This document shows positions 1 to 12,095 of a stretch of DNA of 64,000 nucleotides, one piece after another (the stretch's first letter is position 1; each line of letters starts with the position of its first letter). The stretch covers positions 1,860,001 to 1,924,000 of the forward strand of contig JAGYVD010000010.1 of the NCBI GenBank assembly GCA_021209875.1, in the 5' to 3' direction. Made by a program: the position numbers and the translations under genes. A model generated the notes under the pieces. That model ran no database searches, had not been told where the DNA came from, and was given only the letters and a program-made list of their open reading frames with translations. Origin of the DNA: Rosellinia necatrix. Its lineage: Eukaryota > Ascomycota > Sordariomycetes > Xylariales > Xylariaceae.

Positions 1-1845
1 AGAGAGATGTCGTGCTTCGAGATATGCATCGGCACTCGGGGACCGCTAGCTGCGATTGGATTGGCCTGACGACTGGTTCAAGGCGGGGGTGATGCAGCGC
101 CCCCCACATTGAGTCCTGGCTCTCATGGTGAGTAGGTAGCGGTTTTGCTGTTTTAGTGACAGATGACGGTATCGTGCTTCTAGCAGAGCCTTCCGTCATA
201 AAATGGCCCGCGAGAGTGGCTTTGATGTAATGCCTATTTAAATACACTTTGTTTTCCGATGGTCGCCGTTAGAGAAAACAGTGGAAACAGTCCACCGCCC
301 AATATGTCGAGAACGGTATTGCATCAACGTAAGCGCTGATGCACGCGGTCGTGGACGATGATTCATTTATACATAAATAAGACGTCAGATCTAGACCGAA
401 CATAAAGGAAAATTATCTAGTCTGGCTGGGAGTTTAAGCCGATGTCCATTAGCCCCCTCGTGAGCTTGCCCAGGATTTAACTCTCGTCATCGCATTGTCG
501 TCGCGATTGAAGTGCATACTCACTGTGAGATCTGAGGCCACCCCGCTCTCGACGTGCCCATCTCCCCACTACCACTACCTAACCTACCTACCTACCTACC
601 TACTATAGCCTAGACTAGACGTTAATAAACTACCTACCTACCTACCTACCTACTATAGCCTAGACTAGACGTTAATAAACTACCTACCTACCTACCTACC
701 TACCTAAGCTAGGTAGGTAGGTACCCAGGTGAGTATCACATGCCTAGGGATGCTTCAAAATTGCCTAAGTTAAGCAGGCTGACAATTCCGGTTTGGCATC
801 AAACCAGTATTCATGGTTGATATACTTGGTATGGATGACTGGGTATATTCCCCATATACCTGTTCATAGTGGATTAGGGAACTTCTAGTGCAATAAGGCT
901 CTGAGGTGCCATCATGAGTAGGTAGGCACCTACCTACCTAGGTACTTGGCAAACTTTAAACAGTTGTTCGGTAGCGGATTCTCGGAGCCACTAAATTACT
1001 TACCTAAGGTAACCTACCTAGGTAGTATAGGCCTAGTCCTGGGCCTAGCCTAGGGCATTGATTGCTACCGAGTTACAAAAGACCAAAGGTGCTTTACACG
1101 TCTAGATGCTTACCTTATAGATTAATAAGCATGCCGTACTTCGAGCTACACTAGTCTGTAGGCCAGGTAAGTGCCCCTTCAGAAGCAGGGGAGGGAATCT
1201 CAGTACGTAAGCCCAAGGCACACTTGCCGTAAGGCTCCTACGGTACCTAGGTACTTGCTTATCTACCTTTGGATCTGCTTGCGGTAGTGCAAACTAAGGT
1301 ACATATGTGCTTCTCTCCACGAACTATGCCCGGGCAGGTAGACTAAGCCTAGGTAGTCACATCTCGGTCCGTACCGCTGAATACCTATCACCTGCCTACA
1401 TACATACCTCCTTAAGGTAGCAACATTGGCGAGGCGAGATACCGTGTAATCCTCGTAGGTAGATAGTTGCCTTTTTATGTCGCGGATTTCTTTTTTTTCG
1501 TCTTCTCCAGGGTCCGATCTTGCGCACAGGCAAAGACGTGGTGGTACTAGTTATCTGGCCCGGGCGAAGTGTATGTTACCTGGTTGCCTGACGTCTTACG
1601 TGTTCCTCACATGTTGATCTATCGCCTCGGTTTGCCCTCTATCACCTCTGGTCTGAGCTCGCCCTGGTTGCCTACACGCATATCCAGCACGCATATTCAG
1701 CCTGGTCACCCGATTAGCCAACTAAGTTTTCCCTCCCTCAACAGCATCTGCCCTGTCCCTTCCTCCGTCACCCCATCCGTTCGCTTGGCGTAGCCCCGAT
1801 ATACCATCAAGCCACCAACATCGTTTCCCTATCCCCTTTACCGGT
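1..1845. other. Gene-free stretch rich in TAGG/CCTA simple sequence
   Basis: No convincing coding frame is seen. The stretch holds several islands of CCTA/TAGG simple sequence, including palindromes around CCTAGG, and a 50-nt tandem duplication listed separately. The last 300 bases are rich in C and T, as is common just upstream of fungal start codons, and probably form the promoter and 5' leader of the gene starting at 1846. Confidence 0.6.
581..682. repeat. 50-nt tandem duplication containing (CCTA)n
   Basis: Two near-identical 50-nt units lie head to tail. Each has a (TACC)n block followed by a 30-nt unique part; the unique part occurs at 601-630 and again at 651-680. A third CCTA block follows without the unique part. 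This looks like slippage or unequal exchange in intergenic DNA. Confidence 0.9.
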
Positions 1846-3217
1846 ATGGTTGGCTCTACTAGGAACATAGCCGACGACTGGGAGCATGTCGAGGATGATG
1901 ATACTTTCTCTATCGTCTCTCTTCCTTTGTCGGAGGACGACACTTTAGCCTCTTCCCGAACTCGGACAAACATCCCCGCATCAAGCAACCCTCCCGACAA
2001 TCCCGTCGCCCCGTCCTACCAAGTCCGGTCTCATTCCACAGGCTCCAGCCAAACCGATTTCCCTCTTCATGACACTAATTCCGACAAAACTAATGTCATT
2101 GAGGGATCCGACACACATATACAGGATGTCATCGGGCCACACACAACGAAGGCTCAATCGGGGGCGATAGCCGACAGCAGTGCTGAGTTTGATTCTATCT
2201 GCGAGACAACCAGCTTTCTGGTGAAACTAATACCCGAGATACTGTCTGATCCCTGCCTTTATGCCCAACCTCGATTAAACAACAGCGATATCAGGGCCGA
2301 ATGTGCGGCGATTGGTTCGCACTTGGACCGCCTTGAGGAAATCCTGCGTGTATACGCAAAACATCGGAGGCCGGGAACCAGGCTCTCCGAGCTCCCTGTC
2401 GGTCTGTCCGTTTGGCTGAGAAATCTCAAACTGGAACTGTTGAGGATACAGGTGGCGCTGAATAATCCGAGAACTCAGAGTTCATACCTCACTACCACGT
2501 CGCAGTCTGGACAGGTCAAAGCCCGCTTGGAGAGATTAAAGAGCCTCTCTAGTAATATGGACGGGCTTATGGCTATCATACAGAGGTATGTGAGTCCTAA
2601 TTTTCTCCCTAATGACTGTCGGTCTGATAGCATAAACTAGTGATTATGAGGACTTTCACACACTCCATATGCCCCTAATTGTGGCACCCGTGGATGATAC
2701 GTGCAAATCCGGCCGCGGAGGACATGGTCGCTCGTTCAATAGCATAACACCGGGAAACAACAATTTGGCCCACCTTCGTCGAGAATTATACGCACTCAAA
2801 GATCAAATCGTAGCGTGGCTCAACGAAATTCATTCTTGTGAACATCACGGAATCTCTCGCAGCCTGAATCAAAACAAGCACGTGGCGAGTTTGGCTATCG
2901 GCTACAGGAGGATAAAAGATGGACTAGAGACGATGTTGTCAAATCATGGGTCCAATTGGATCGATCACAGTATCGCAGGTGGGCTCACGTACCCAGAGTT
3001 CTGCCGACTGAACCCCGATACGATTCGCTCATTGATCCTTCAACTTAAGGATGTGACGGATGACTTATTTCTTGAGCGAAGTAGGGTTCAGTCTCTCAGC
3101 TATGACAGTGGCCTTGGTGGCCCCTTCTGCAAGGAGAAAATGGTGATCGGTGAGACTAGTATGGAGACGCTGCGCACAATAGAAGAAGTGCTTATTTCGA
3201 TTCTCCAAATTCGTTAA
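1846..3217 (+). CDS. Hypothetical fungal protein, two exons
   Basis: Exons are 1846-2585 and 2641-3217, giving 438 residues. The 55-nt intron has donor GTATGT and an acceptor TAG at 2638-2640; the two frames join in phase across a serine codon, which supports one gene rather than two. The N-terminus is acidic (DDWEHVEDDDTFS), a style common in uncharacterised Pezizomycotina proteins, followed by a serine/threonine-rich stretch. From about residue 120 the protein becomes mostly helical in composition, with Leu/Arg/Glu-rich segments. No signal peptide, membrane segment or catalytic motif is visible and I do not recognise the family. The start is the first ATG of the frame, preceded by a pyrimidine-rich leader. 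The gene model is fairly secure; the function is unknown. Confidence 0.72.
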
Positions 3218-4438
3218 TATTCTCAGCCAGGGCAATCGGGCACAGATCTTTGGGTCTCGAGGGATGATGGCGAGGAGACAACGGTTTCCGGGGCGTTGGG
3301 CAAGGCGGGCTTTAAGGGTGCTTCGGCAGATGTGTAAACCATGGTCACAATGACATCACGAGGATACGAAGCGGAACACAATGGGTTCCTCATTTTAATT
3401 GCTATCTGCCAATATTACGATATACCATGTAAGCTCCGTTCTTCTATACTGGATACTGGGCTGTGGCGCTTGTATGTAGGCAGTGTATCGGTCGAGCGCA
3501 ACAGCAGGGCATGTTGTCTCACGCTTACTCGGATGAGGAATTACTGGATCGGGCAACTGGAGATCGTTGCGGAGACGACTTGCTCTTAGCAGCACGCCGT
3601 CTCTCATCTTCGGGATTCATTAGCCGATAGTCAATGAGCTACCACGAGCCTAGCATTGCCGAGGGGGCAAACACTACATTGGTCTACATATGTATGCATG
3701 TAGATAGATAATGATTTTGCCGTAACGTCGACGATTGTCTCGTTGGTATCAGCTTTTTTTTTTTTTTCGCCGCGAAGTGAAGATACGTGTGTGTAAAGCT
3801 ATTCGGTGTGGCGCTAATTAACTATAGGCCGTACGGAAATGATTCGGCATATCGTCTAGTGTAAGCGAACCGACGCGGCGACGGCACATGACATATTACG
3901 AGGTTTGTTGTCGAGTATGTACGACGCTAGTTGGGTAACTCGATCATTCATGCGAGGGAACGTTATATATGTATCCCCTAAGCTGCACCGACCGGGTGGG
4001 GACATACAATACAGCTGACGGGCCGATCTAGCCCGTTCTAAATCTTCCAATTAGATTAGAGTCGTTGCGTGTTTGCAGCTCGATGGTACTTGGTATAGAC
4101 CGTACCCTTGTGCAGGGCCGGTCGATCCGCAAAACAGCCCAATAAATTACAACAGCTTGGCACGATGTCACATTATATCCTGCGGCGCTCAGGCCGGACA
4201 CCGAACTTTCGCGTGTCTCTCGCTGGATTGTCCCATAATGTTCAAATAAATACATGTCCGCCCTGCCTTGGGTTTGTTTTCTTTCTATACCTTTGCTTAT
4301 TCTCTCGTCGCGATTTCTTATTCGGATCATCTTGTATCACCTTAATTCAGATCTACTCGGTCAACCCTCACATTCAAAACAATTTGTTCTCCCGGAATTT
4401 CCCATTTACTATTCAGAAACAATCGTGCCTAATTCATA
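3218..4438. other. Intergenic region
   Basis: Only short frames without coding character are present. A poly-T run lies near 3753. The part closest to 4438 is pyrimidine-rich and AT-rich and is the likely promoter of the secreted-protein gene. Confidence 0.5.
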
Positions 4439-5199
4439 ATGTTCTCACGAATCGCTACGGTCTCGTGTCTCTTGATTGCCTCATGGCTTACCTCATCGGT
4501 AGAGGGCAGGAGAATGGCTCCCATTCGACTCTTACCTCGTGCTGACGATTATGTCTGGACGATCAAATGGACCGGGCCGAGGACATGTACCTCGTGGCCG
4601 TGCGGCTACTGTATGTACTATATACATCCCCATACGATATGACTGCAGCGGATGCGCCCGGGCACCTACTCAAGCTGACGCACCCACGTAAAGCATACGA
4701 GGTCTCGGCCCCAACTTATACCGGTAGCGAGGGCTCGGTACCCTCCTTCGACGCCGCGTGCCGCGGCACCGTAGATCAGCCGCTACAGGCGTGCACGCTG
4801 GCCTCTGGGCAGGTGGCGGGCACCGTGGTGGCGACGGTGTCGGGCAACTTCAGCACGTTCGAGACGAGTGGTGTCGGCAGCGGCCTGATCGACATCGCCG
4901 CGACGTGGTTTGACCAGGCGTCGTAAGTGCAAAAACCCAACCGCTTCGTTCCTATACTCCCCTTCCCCTCTCCTCCTAACTCCCCTTTCCGAGTCGTGTC
5001 GACGTCCGTCTGTGTGCTGACCCGCGTTCCCGGCCTCAGCGGCACGAACAGGACGCTCACAGGCGTGACCCCCATGCAGGCCAGCAGCGCGAATCAAAAC
5101 ACTTGGACCCTGACGCCTCGGGGCTGTCCGGTCTCAGACTGTCCAGGGACAAATACGACGAGGTCTCTGAGACGAGGCTACGTGGGCCTCGAGATTTAA
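4439..5199 (+). CDS. Small secreted protein, three exons
   Basis: Proposed exons are 4439-4610, 4649-4922 and 5040-5199, giving 201 residues. The N-terminus is a clear signal peptide (residues 1-23: Met, hydrophobic core, small residues before the cut), so the product is probably secreted. Intron 2 is canonical (GTAAGT donor, GCTGACC branch, CAG acceptor, 117 nt). Intron 1 has a good GTATGT donor and GCAG acceptor and keeps phase, but is only 38 nt, very short even for a fungus. The mature protein has several cysteines and threonine/glycine-rich stretches. I recognise no domain. Size, secretion signal and a gene-poor, repeat-bearing neighbourhood are compatible with a cell-wall, adhesion or effector-like protein, but that is inference. 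Confidence 0.6.
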
Positions 5200-5922
5200 T
5201 GAACTATGAAACTCTAATGGCTTGGTGACGACTTTTTTGCGCGGCTTTATGAAAAAAGGGGGTAGTTGAGTAATGTATAGGCGAATATAGGTATTTCGTC
5301 GACGATCGGACTCCGGTAATAGTGGGAGAGAACCCGCTTCCACACTAATGAAGAGCCGAAATCGGTGGAATGAGATAGGTAATTACGAGTGGGAACCAGA
5401 TAGAAAGGTTAATACATAATCATTTCAAGGTTTTTCGTGTCTTTGATTGTCCAGGGGTCGTCAATATCGTAAACCTTGGTCGAGGCACATATAGTGTACA
5501 ATAATACTGTATTGCGTAAACGGGGCCTAGTTCAATTATTCGACCCAGGTTTATGCAATGCTGGTAAGAGAAGATACTATTTACAGATAGGATGGCTTTA
5601 ACTATGTCCCAAAAAAAAAAAAGTGTACATCTCATATCCATGTCGGGTAAGCATAGTTATACTACCTACTACGTTGTTCTTGCCTTCTTCACCTAGCAAG
5701 GTCTATGCGGCAGCTATTCCCAATTCTGTCAGCCACTTTATCAGTTCACCCCCGACTCCACCCCACTCCACGATACCTAAAAACAACAGCAGGCACGTTT
5801 TGACGAGTCTCGACCTGGTATGGGACCAATAGCTCATTGGCCACTGGGAGAGGGTCAAAATACGACGGCCAAGCCCATCTGATCTTTAATCAGGCATCTC
5901 TGGGCGCCGACACGTTAGGTCT
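5200..5922. other. Intergenic region
   Basis: No supported gene. A short frame at 5623-5832 has weak coding character and no recognisable domain. An A-rich run lies near 5612. Confidence 0.45.
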
Positions 5923-6232
5923 ATGAATAGAACCAGAGGGCGCCCGGGTAAGTATACTTACTTGCCCCCTCGTTTTCATGATGCTTCCAGAGGCAACGAG
6001 GCGATACGAACCGATTCGGATCCTTCAGAATGTGCAAGGGGTCATTGCCAAGCAATTGGGGGCTATCACAAGCGACTTGGAATTGGGCATAATCATGCAA
6101 GCTTGGTCGAGATAGCAGCCACATGCGGCGCCTATCTAGGACGTCGAAGCCACACATCTCATTCGCCAAGAGGTTGTTGCCTACCTAGGCCCCCCCTTCG
6201 AGAGATCTTGTGGATACGTTGCAGCCAATTAG
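5923..6232 (+). pseudogene. Possible degenerate coding region with three in-frame TAG codons
   Basis: An ATG at 5923 and a short exon to 5947 join in phase, across a 43-nt intron with good GTAAGT and CCAG signals (5948-5990), to a frame that reads like real protein. That frame meets TAG at 6113, 6137 and 6230. Between and after the first two stops it is still protein-like (for example VEATHLIRQEVVAYLG). I do not recognise the family. It may be a decayed gene, a gene with introns I failed to place, or a chance open stretch. All three stops are TAG, which is why it is compared in the findings with the F-box and PLAC8 genes. Confidence 0.28.
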
Positions 6233-6581
6233 TTTCGGGGACAGTCCTCCCCGACAACCTCACCTCTCTTGCACCCACCCAAGAGGCAGGTACGAACCCG
6301 TTCTCAAAAAGCCGCATTGCCTCGATATTCATTCTACCTGCGACCCGACTTGCTAGGCAACTGATAGCACACCCCTCCCTCAGTATTATTTTCAGCGCCC
6401 CTCCTAAAACAGTGACGAACACGGAACCTGACGTCCTTCACCCACTACCTAGCGAAGAAATGGTAGCCTGCCAGTTCCCTATTGCCTAACCCAGTCCTAC
6501 CGGTATCCCGAACGCCTGATGCCCAATTCATACTACTGATAGACCTAGGAAATTCAACCCAACCGTTTTGCCATTTCGGAA

Positions 6582-7503
6582 TCAGGCGTCCTTGATCAAC
6601 CGCTCATCCATGATCATTCGCGAGATGTGGGCCCTCGCAGAGTTGACTACAACTTGTTAGGTTCATCCAGGCACGCACGTGAATGAGACAACATACCTTG
6701 CCTGTCCATCTTGGACTTCCCTTCCCATCTGCCCGCGCTATCTGTTTCGTACCCGTCGTTTGAGGTGCAGCAGCCGCAGAAGCTGTATTTAGAATCATGG
6801 TAACATGTGCAGTCGAAATCCGGGGTGGGGCGTCTTGGGATGACGGGAGCTGTGGGCACATAGTTCGGCTGCCTTTCGCCGGTGCGCGATCTCCTAGGCA
6901 GAGTCTTTTTGTACCCTCCGTAATGATGGGGCCTCTCTGCCGCATTTAAGGTGCCTGGAGATCCAGCATGGTGGTCCCCGAACTGCGCCGTTGGCGCCCC
7001 ATGCTGGTACCCTACAACACCATGGAAGCCCCCCCGCACCAAAGCGCCCTTATCGCGTGGTTTGGGCTTGCGGCTCTTTTGCCTCTTTGCATCAATTAGA
7101 TTGGGCTCAATTGGAGATTTCGATTTGTGTGTCGTGGTTTCACGATACAGAGCCGAATCTTCTCGTTGGCTTCCCGAAAACGAGTAGCCGTGCACATCTG
7201 AAGAACTGTATTTCTTCTCATACCGCGCTGGTGAATCGTATAATTGAAAGTCATTCGCTGTACTCTGTCAGAACTTGGGAAGTTGACTATAATGTACAGT
7301 TTTAGAGACAGCGTCCTACCGAAATAGCTAGGATCTGGAAAGTGGTCTTGAGCCCCTAGAGTACCGTACACGATAGGGACCTCATCCTCATACCGTACCC
7401 GAGTGGCCCCTCGCGCGACTCCCTGGTTCTCTGTCGAGGTTGTTCGCATTACCTCCAAGCGTGGGTTCTCATAGAGGACATGCTCACGCCGTGAGACAGA
7501 CAT
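6582..7503 (-). CDS. Hypothetical protein, three exons
   Basis: Exons read downwards on the minus strand: 7503-7321, 7264-6697 and 6646-6582, giving 271 residues. Intron 1 (56 nt) has a GTAGGA donor and TGACAG acceptor. Intron 2 (50 nt) has donor GTATGT, branch CCTAAC and acceptor TTGTAG. Phases agree at both junctions, so the model is well supported. The protein is basic and hydrophilic, with a Lys/Arg-rich middle, a Gly/His/Tyr-rich stretch, and a compact cysteine cluster (CTCYHDSKYSFCGCC) about 50 residues from the end that could bind metal. No signal peptide or membrane segment is seen. Family and function are not recognised. The upstream side (7504-8300) has pyrimidine-rich DNA. Confidence 0.65.
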
Positions 7504-8799
7504 GGAGGCTCTTAGAGGTATGTATGTATGAATCTTGGATAAGCTGTCTTTGATGGGTCTGATGGATTTATGAGTTTTTCCAGGGAGTTTTGATGGCTTC
7601 TCGATGGATTACAATTGTTGGGGAGAGGGGGGAGAGTGTGGAACTATTGATAGAGGAGGGAGGATCAGCTTTTATAGGTATAGGCAAGGCAGGGTGTCAG
7701 TCCGCCCACACTCACTCAACCACCCCCTCACGGACCAATAAGAGGGCACCCGGGACTACTTACGCGACTTACACCCTGCACGTATCTTCTTCCCACCTAC
7801 GACGCTATCTGTGATCGACACTACTACGGCGTTATGGTATCATGTCATCCTTCTCTTTCCAGTTACACATCCTTGTGGAAGTGCATTCGCTCAGCCGATG
7901 CAACCCAAAACATACCCTTCTGATGCAACAAGAGTGATCTATATAATGTATCAACATCACGCCAGGAGCCACTCAAACCCCCGTCAGCGGCATACATACA
8001 GCGCCGGAAGATAGCCGGCTTACCGTATGTCCCCAAACTCGTCTCATCATATCTGCCCAATTTATCGTCGGGTTGACCATATTTCCGCCTTTATCGCTGC
8101 ACCACCCTTAAAACGCCATACTCCCGTCCTCCGTCCAAATTTGGATCTTTGCCAACCCGCCCGTCTCACTCCCTCTTTCATTACGCCGAATTATGCGTGC
8201 ATATATTTCATTTCTTTACTATTTTCGCCCTGCCTCCCTTTTGGTCATATCTTCCCGTAGTCATACTCTCCCGGACTTAGCGATATCAGGCCTAATCCTC
8301 ATGCCTTTTAATTATCGTATGTCGAGCCATCAGTTTCTACCCCTAAGGTAGGTTTTAGTCAAAACGACAGTGTCCCTATCATGAACGTTATTTGTTTCTC
8401 TGCTATGATCCATTTGCCTGTGCTAGAGTCAAGCACAACTCCGGCTATTACACCATTGCTTCATACTACTACCTTATACTACCGCTTGCCACCGCCACTG
8501 TTTCACATCCCCTTTTTCTCATCAGCTACGCCTTTCTCGACACCAAAAGGTAACGTGCTACTGCACCTATTGTCTTTAAAGGCATTATGGAGGAATTTCC
8601 CGATACATGTATTCCAGGTCTTCGATATTTTGACTTCTGCATATCGCTTTTTTTGCGGTCTATCAATAATTGTACATCTACGTTTTGTCGACTCATGACT
8701 GCCGTATATTGACGTTAGACGGTAAGTCGTATGTAAAGACATTCTTGCATTATGGATGTTGTGGTATTGAAGGAGGGAGCACCCCCAGAGTTGTTGCTA
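7504..8799. other. Intergenic region
   Basis: Short frames only, with no intron signals that join them. AT-rich and pyrimidine-rich patches are present. I see no RNA gene or recognisable repeat. Confidence 0.45.
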
Positions 8800-10130
8800 T
8801 ACTACTTGTCATGAATTGGAGGGAGAAGTTCGTTGGGACAAGAAACGGGGGGAAAAGGCGAAGTGGAGAGATCGGGGGATTTTCAAGCTCGGGGGGTTTT
8901 CCAGCTCCTTTTTTGCAGGATGACCCTGGCCATTAAAATACATTAGGAAGCATTTCAGCCAATCAATTGAGTAGGCTAGACCCATCGAGACTTCGTCCAA
9001 CCTTCTCACGTGATCCAAGAAACGTCTTCCTAGTACAGTGTCTTTATCACCTTCGGCACACGATGCATTAGTTCCGAGCATTGATTGTATTGGCTAGTAC
9101 CAATTAAGTCCCGTGCTACCTAGTGTCTGCAGCAAAATGTATTCAGCACCTGCAGTCTTTGTATTACCACTCAAATAAACGTGATAGGCCACAAATTCAG
9201 GTCTTGCCGTGTTGCTTGAATGCCCCGATAGCCAGTGTTCCCATCGTGACTCATATCACCAGCTCGCATACAAAATCCTAGCACGCGAAAGAATAAGGCA
9301 GCCACGTAGCAGGGGAACAGTAACATAATGTCTTCGGTTCCTAAGCGCGGATTATCGGCAGTGCGGCGTCTTCTTGTCTCGCATATGGCTTCTCTGAACT
9401 TCGCGTGAAACTCCTGCCGCGTCTTCATACCGTCAGCATCGCCCTTTTCAACATGCCATTTACTATTTGACTCATAGTATTAGTGAACTCATATTGTCCT
9501 CCGACAATCCAATTAGAGCCCTTGGAACCGAACAACACGGTGCTGCAATTCTAGTCTCGCTCGGCACATTTTACCACGCCAGCTTGTCTCATATGACTAA
9601 CTATAGCAAGTAGGAGCCTTCTGCAGCGTTAGCATGTATCTCAATACTATGCATGGGTGATAGACAATTCCACATACCCTATTTCCAGTTTCACCTCACC
9701 TCCGATGCTATAGTACGCCCTTTGAAACCGAGGTATAGCCTCGGGTCGTAGTTTAGGGTCAGCGAGAACTCCGCTGGGTCTCAGTTGGACCGGTCGATAT
9801 CAAGGTCGAAGGGTGGACCATGGGTTTTGAACGAAGGGCATGCTATGGTCTTTTCCCCTGGCGAGAGCGGAGTGACGTAGTTGAATAGAATCACATGGCC
9901 GAGAACGGATCGTACGCATTTCTGAGCCGCAGCGTGATGTCCGCAGGCAGCGCTTTCGGCCCTGGAAACTTGGACGTATCAGGATCAAGACCGAGAAACC
10001 TGACCAACGTATGTAGGGCCTTAGCGAGCTCTCTCAGTCAAATGCTCGAGCGAGTGGGAGTGCCGCACACCCGTGGTGAAGGGTCGCTTCTGGCTGCTGG
10101 GTGATGTGCGACAGCAGTAGCTCGGCATTC
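8800..10130 (-). pseudogene. Degenerate coding region of unknown family, minus strand
   Basis: Several adjacent minus-strand stretches read like protein but sit in different frames. From about 10030 to 9895 a frame includes HTLVRFLGLDPDTSKFPG. It breaks at an ATG-TGA where one missing base would continue it into a second frame (containing YVTPLSPGEKTIACPSF). That in turn passes to a third frame containing LADPKLRPEAIPRFQRAYY, ending at a convincing intron (donor GTATGTGG, branch GCTAACG, acceptor CTGCAG). Further minus-strand open stretches lie at 9428-9171 and 9081-8809. Frameshifts and a TGA indicate a decayed gene. I do not recognise the family, and it is not certain that all pieces belong to one gene. 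Confidence 0.38.
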
Positions 10131-12095
10131 ATTATGCCGGCGAAGAAGAATACTGAAAGTGCAAACAATCTCTCTCGTGCCTGACATCATTTTTGGCGGA
10201 CTCGTATAGAATATACGGCGAGTCGTCGGGCATCATCGTCAGGCATTGTCATCAACGTTCTGTGTTACCACACTATACGACAGATGGGAGGTAGCAATGT
10301 AACCCCAGGTCGGCTTACAGGGGTGCGCAAAGGACGAATTCAGAATAAAGCTTCAATTCTCCCGTCTGGGGCAACGTAGCCCATCGTAAATGGAAAAAAA
10401 TCGTATGATGTTGACGTCGGATACCACACAAGGAGTAGACTGACCCGGGAGATTCGTAAGCACGAAAGAGTGCGGGAAGCATGGTTTGCATAAACGTATA
10501 TGGCCAAACAACGTGGGCGGGATCCCAGCTAGCTGCTAGTGCGCCTTATAAGGCCGGTAGCAAGTGCATGCTGCCATGCTGCAATGCTACAAGAGCATAT
10601 GTACTGATATGCGGGTTATTTAGGACGGCCAGGATAAGAAGCTCGTTCTCGTTTAACTAAATGATATAGTTCCTATTCCCCCGCCTGCGAATCCGAGGGT
10701 GGTACTAGATACCGAGACGCTGTACAGCCAACGTACAAACCCAGGGTTACATGCACCTCGTGCCAGCGACCTAGGCGCATTGCAAAGGTAACTTTGGCGA
10801 TATGATTCTGACGAATGTAACATGCCCATTGACGCATGGATTGACGTTTCTATACTCGGTGTTTGACGGAATCTTAGCTTTTGCATTCAACGTGGGGATA
10901 CTCATGAGAGCTGTAAATTTCTCATATTGGGAGCAGCATTAGTAAGGGCGAGGTCTGTAAACGCAAATCAAGAAAAGCATGTCCATAATTAGAATGGTAT
11001 GGGGGTTGTTCCTGGCCGCCGGCATTCGCAACTGATAAACCAATAACAAGCCGAGGGTGGTGTCCTCCGACGCATATACGGGAGACTACTTAATCCTTCC
11101 ACTTGCCGGGACGCCAAGATCTACGTTCTGGATCCACGTTACCATGTGAGCTCATTGGGTCTCTTCTGGAAGCTGGCATGCTGACAATGCATGTTAAGTA
11201 ATGAATAGGCTTGCACCACCTTGATAGACCGGGCTGACATAACTATAATCTACCTACCTAGGTAGGTAGTGAAATCTACCCAGCTAGGTAGCAGGTACTT
11301 AAGTAGCTAGAGGATGCGGGGCTGTCTTGCCTTCGGGCTGTACTCTTCTATAATTAGCAAGATATCGAGGCAGATGACTTGAGGCACTGTAACACTTTTA
11401 GCCAGGCTGTACTGTGACAGGTACCACAGGGTAGGTACTGTCCTCCGCGCCTTGTACAAGATACCAGGGTATTACGACCCGTTGACAAGAAAGAGTCAAC
11501 CATCAAGCTAGCAGTACCCCACAAGATCTTAAACTAGACACTCTTATAAAAGTGGCATTTATAAGTTATCTCAGATTTATAACCCGACAATCTAATTTTG
11601 TGTGCCAGTGACAGTAAATCTGCCGAGGATTGGGTGTCTCGACCATCATTAGCTATACCTTATACCTAAGTATGAACAGGTAGGTGAATTGCTTAGATAA
11701 ATTACCAAACCTATCTAGGTATTGTAGCAATTAAATAACGATATTGTAGGCAGATAAGATGGGGTGTTAATCGGGGTAACCACTTATGCAGCGCGTTGTA
11801 CCTTTCTTCTAAATAGATACTTCTGCACCGCCACAGGGTCCCTGTGCTGGTTTCGTGCTTAGGTAGGCAGGCAAGTACCTAGGTATCTTGGGCTATCCAC
11901 ACCAATGTGGCTGTATTTACCTAGCTTCGTCTCGACTTGTTCATCGTGAACCTCACCCAATACATCGATCAATACACGCTGCCCTTGCAATTTCTGTCCG
12001 TTCTCTGCATTTTAATTGTTCGCTTGCACTCCAGCGCCGGCGATACTCGAAATTCATCGGAACGCGCTCGGCCATTCCACGCAACATCATCCGCC
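10131..12095. other. Long intergenic region with TAGG islands
   Basis: No supported gene. TAGG/CCTA islands occur around 11245-11300, 11675-11720 and 11860-11885. The final 150 bases are pyrimidine-rich and likely belong to the promoter and leader of the zinc-finger gene. Confidence 0.5.

Noticed and set aside
9895..10104. Plus-strand 69-codon frame in the 9-10 kb region
   Set aside because: The complementary strand gives a longer protein-like reading with an adjacent intron; the plus frame is its shadow.
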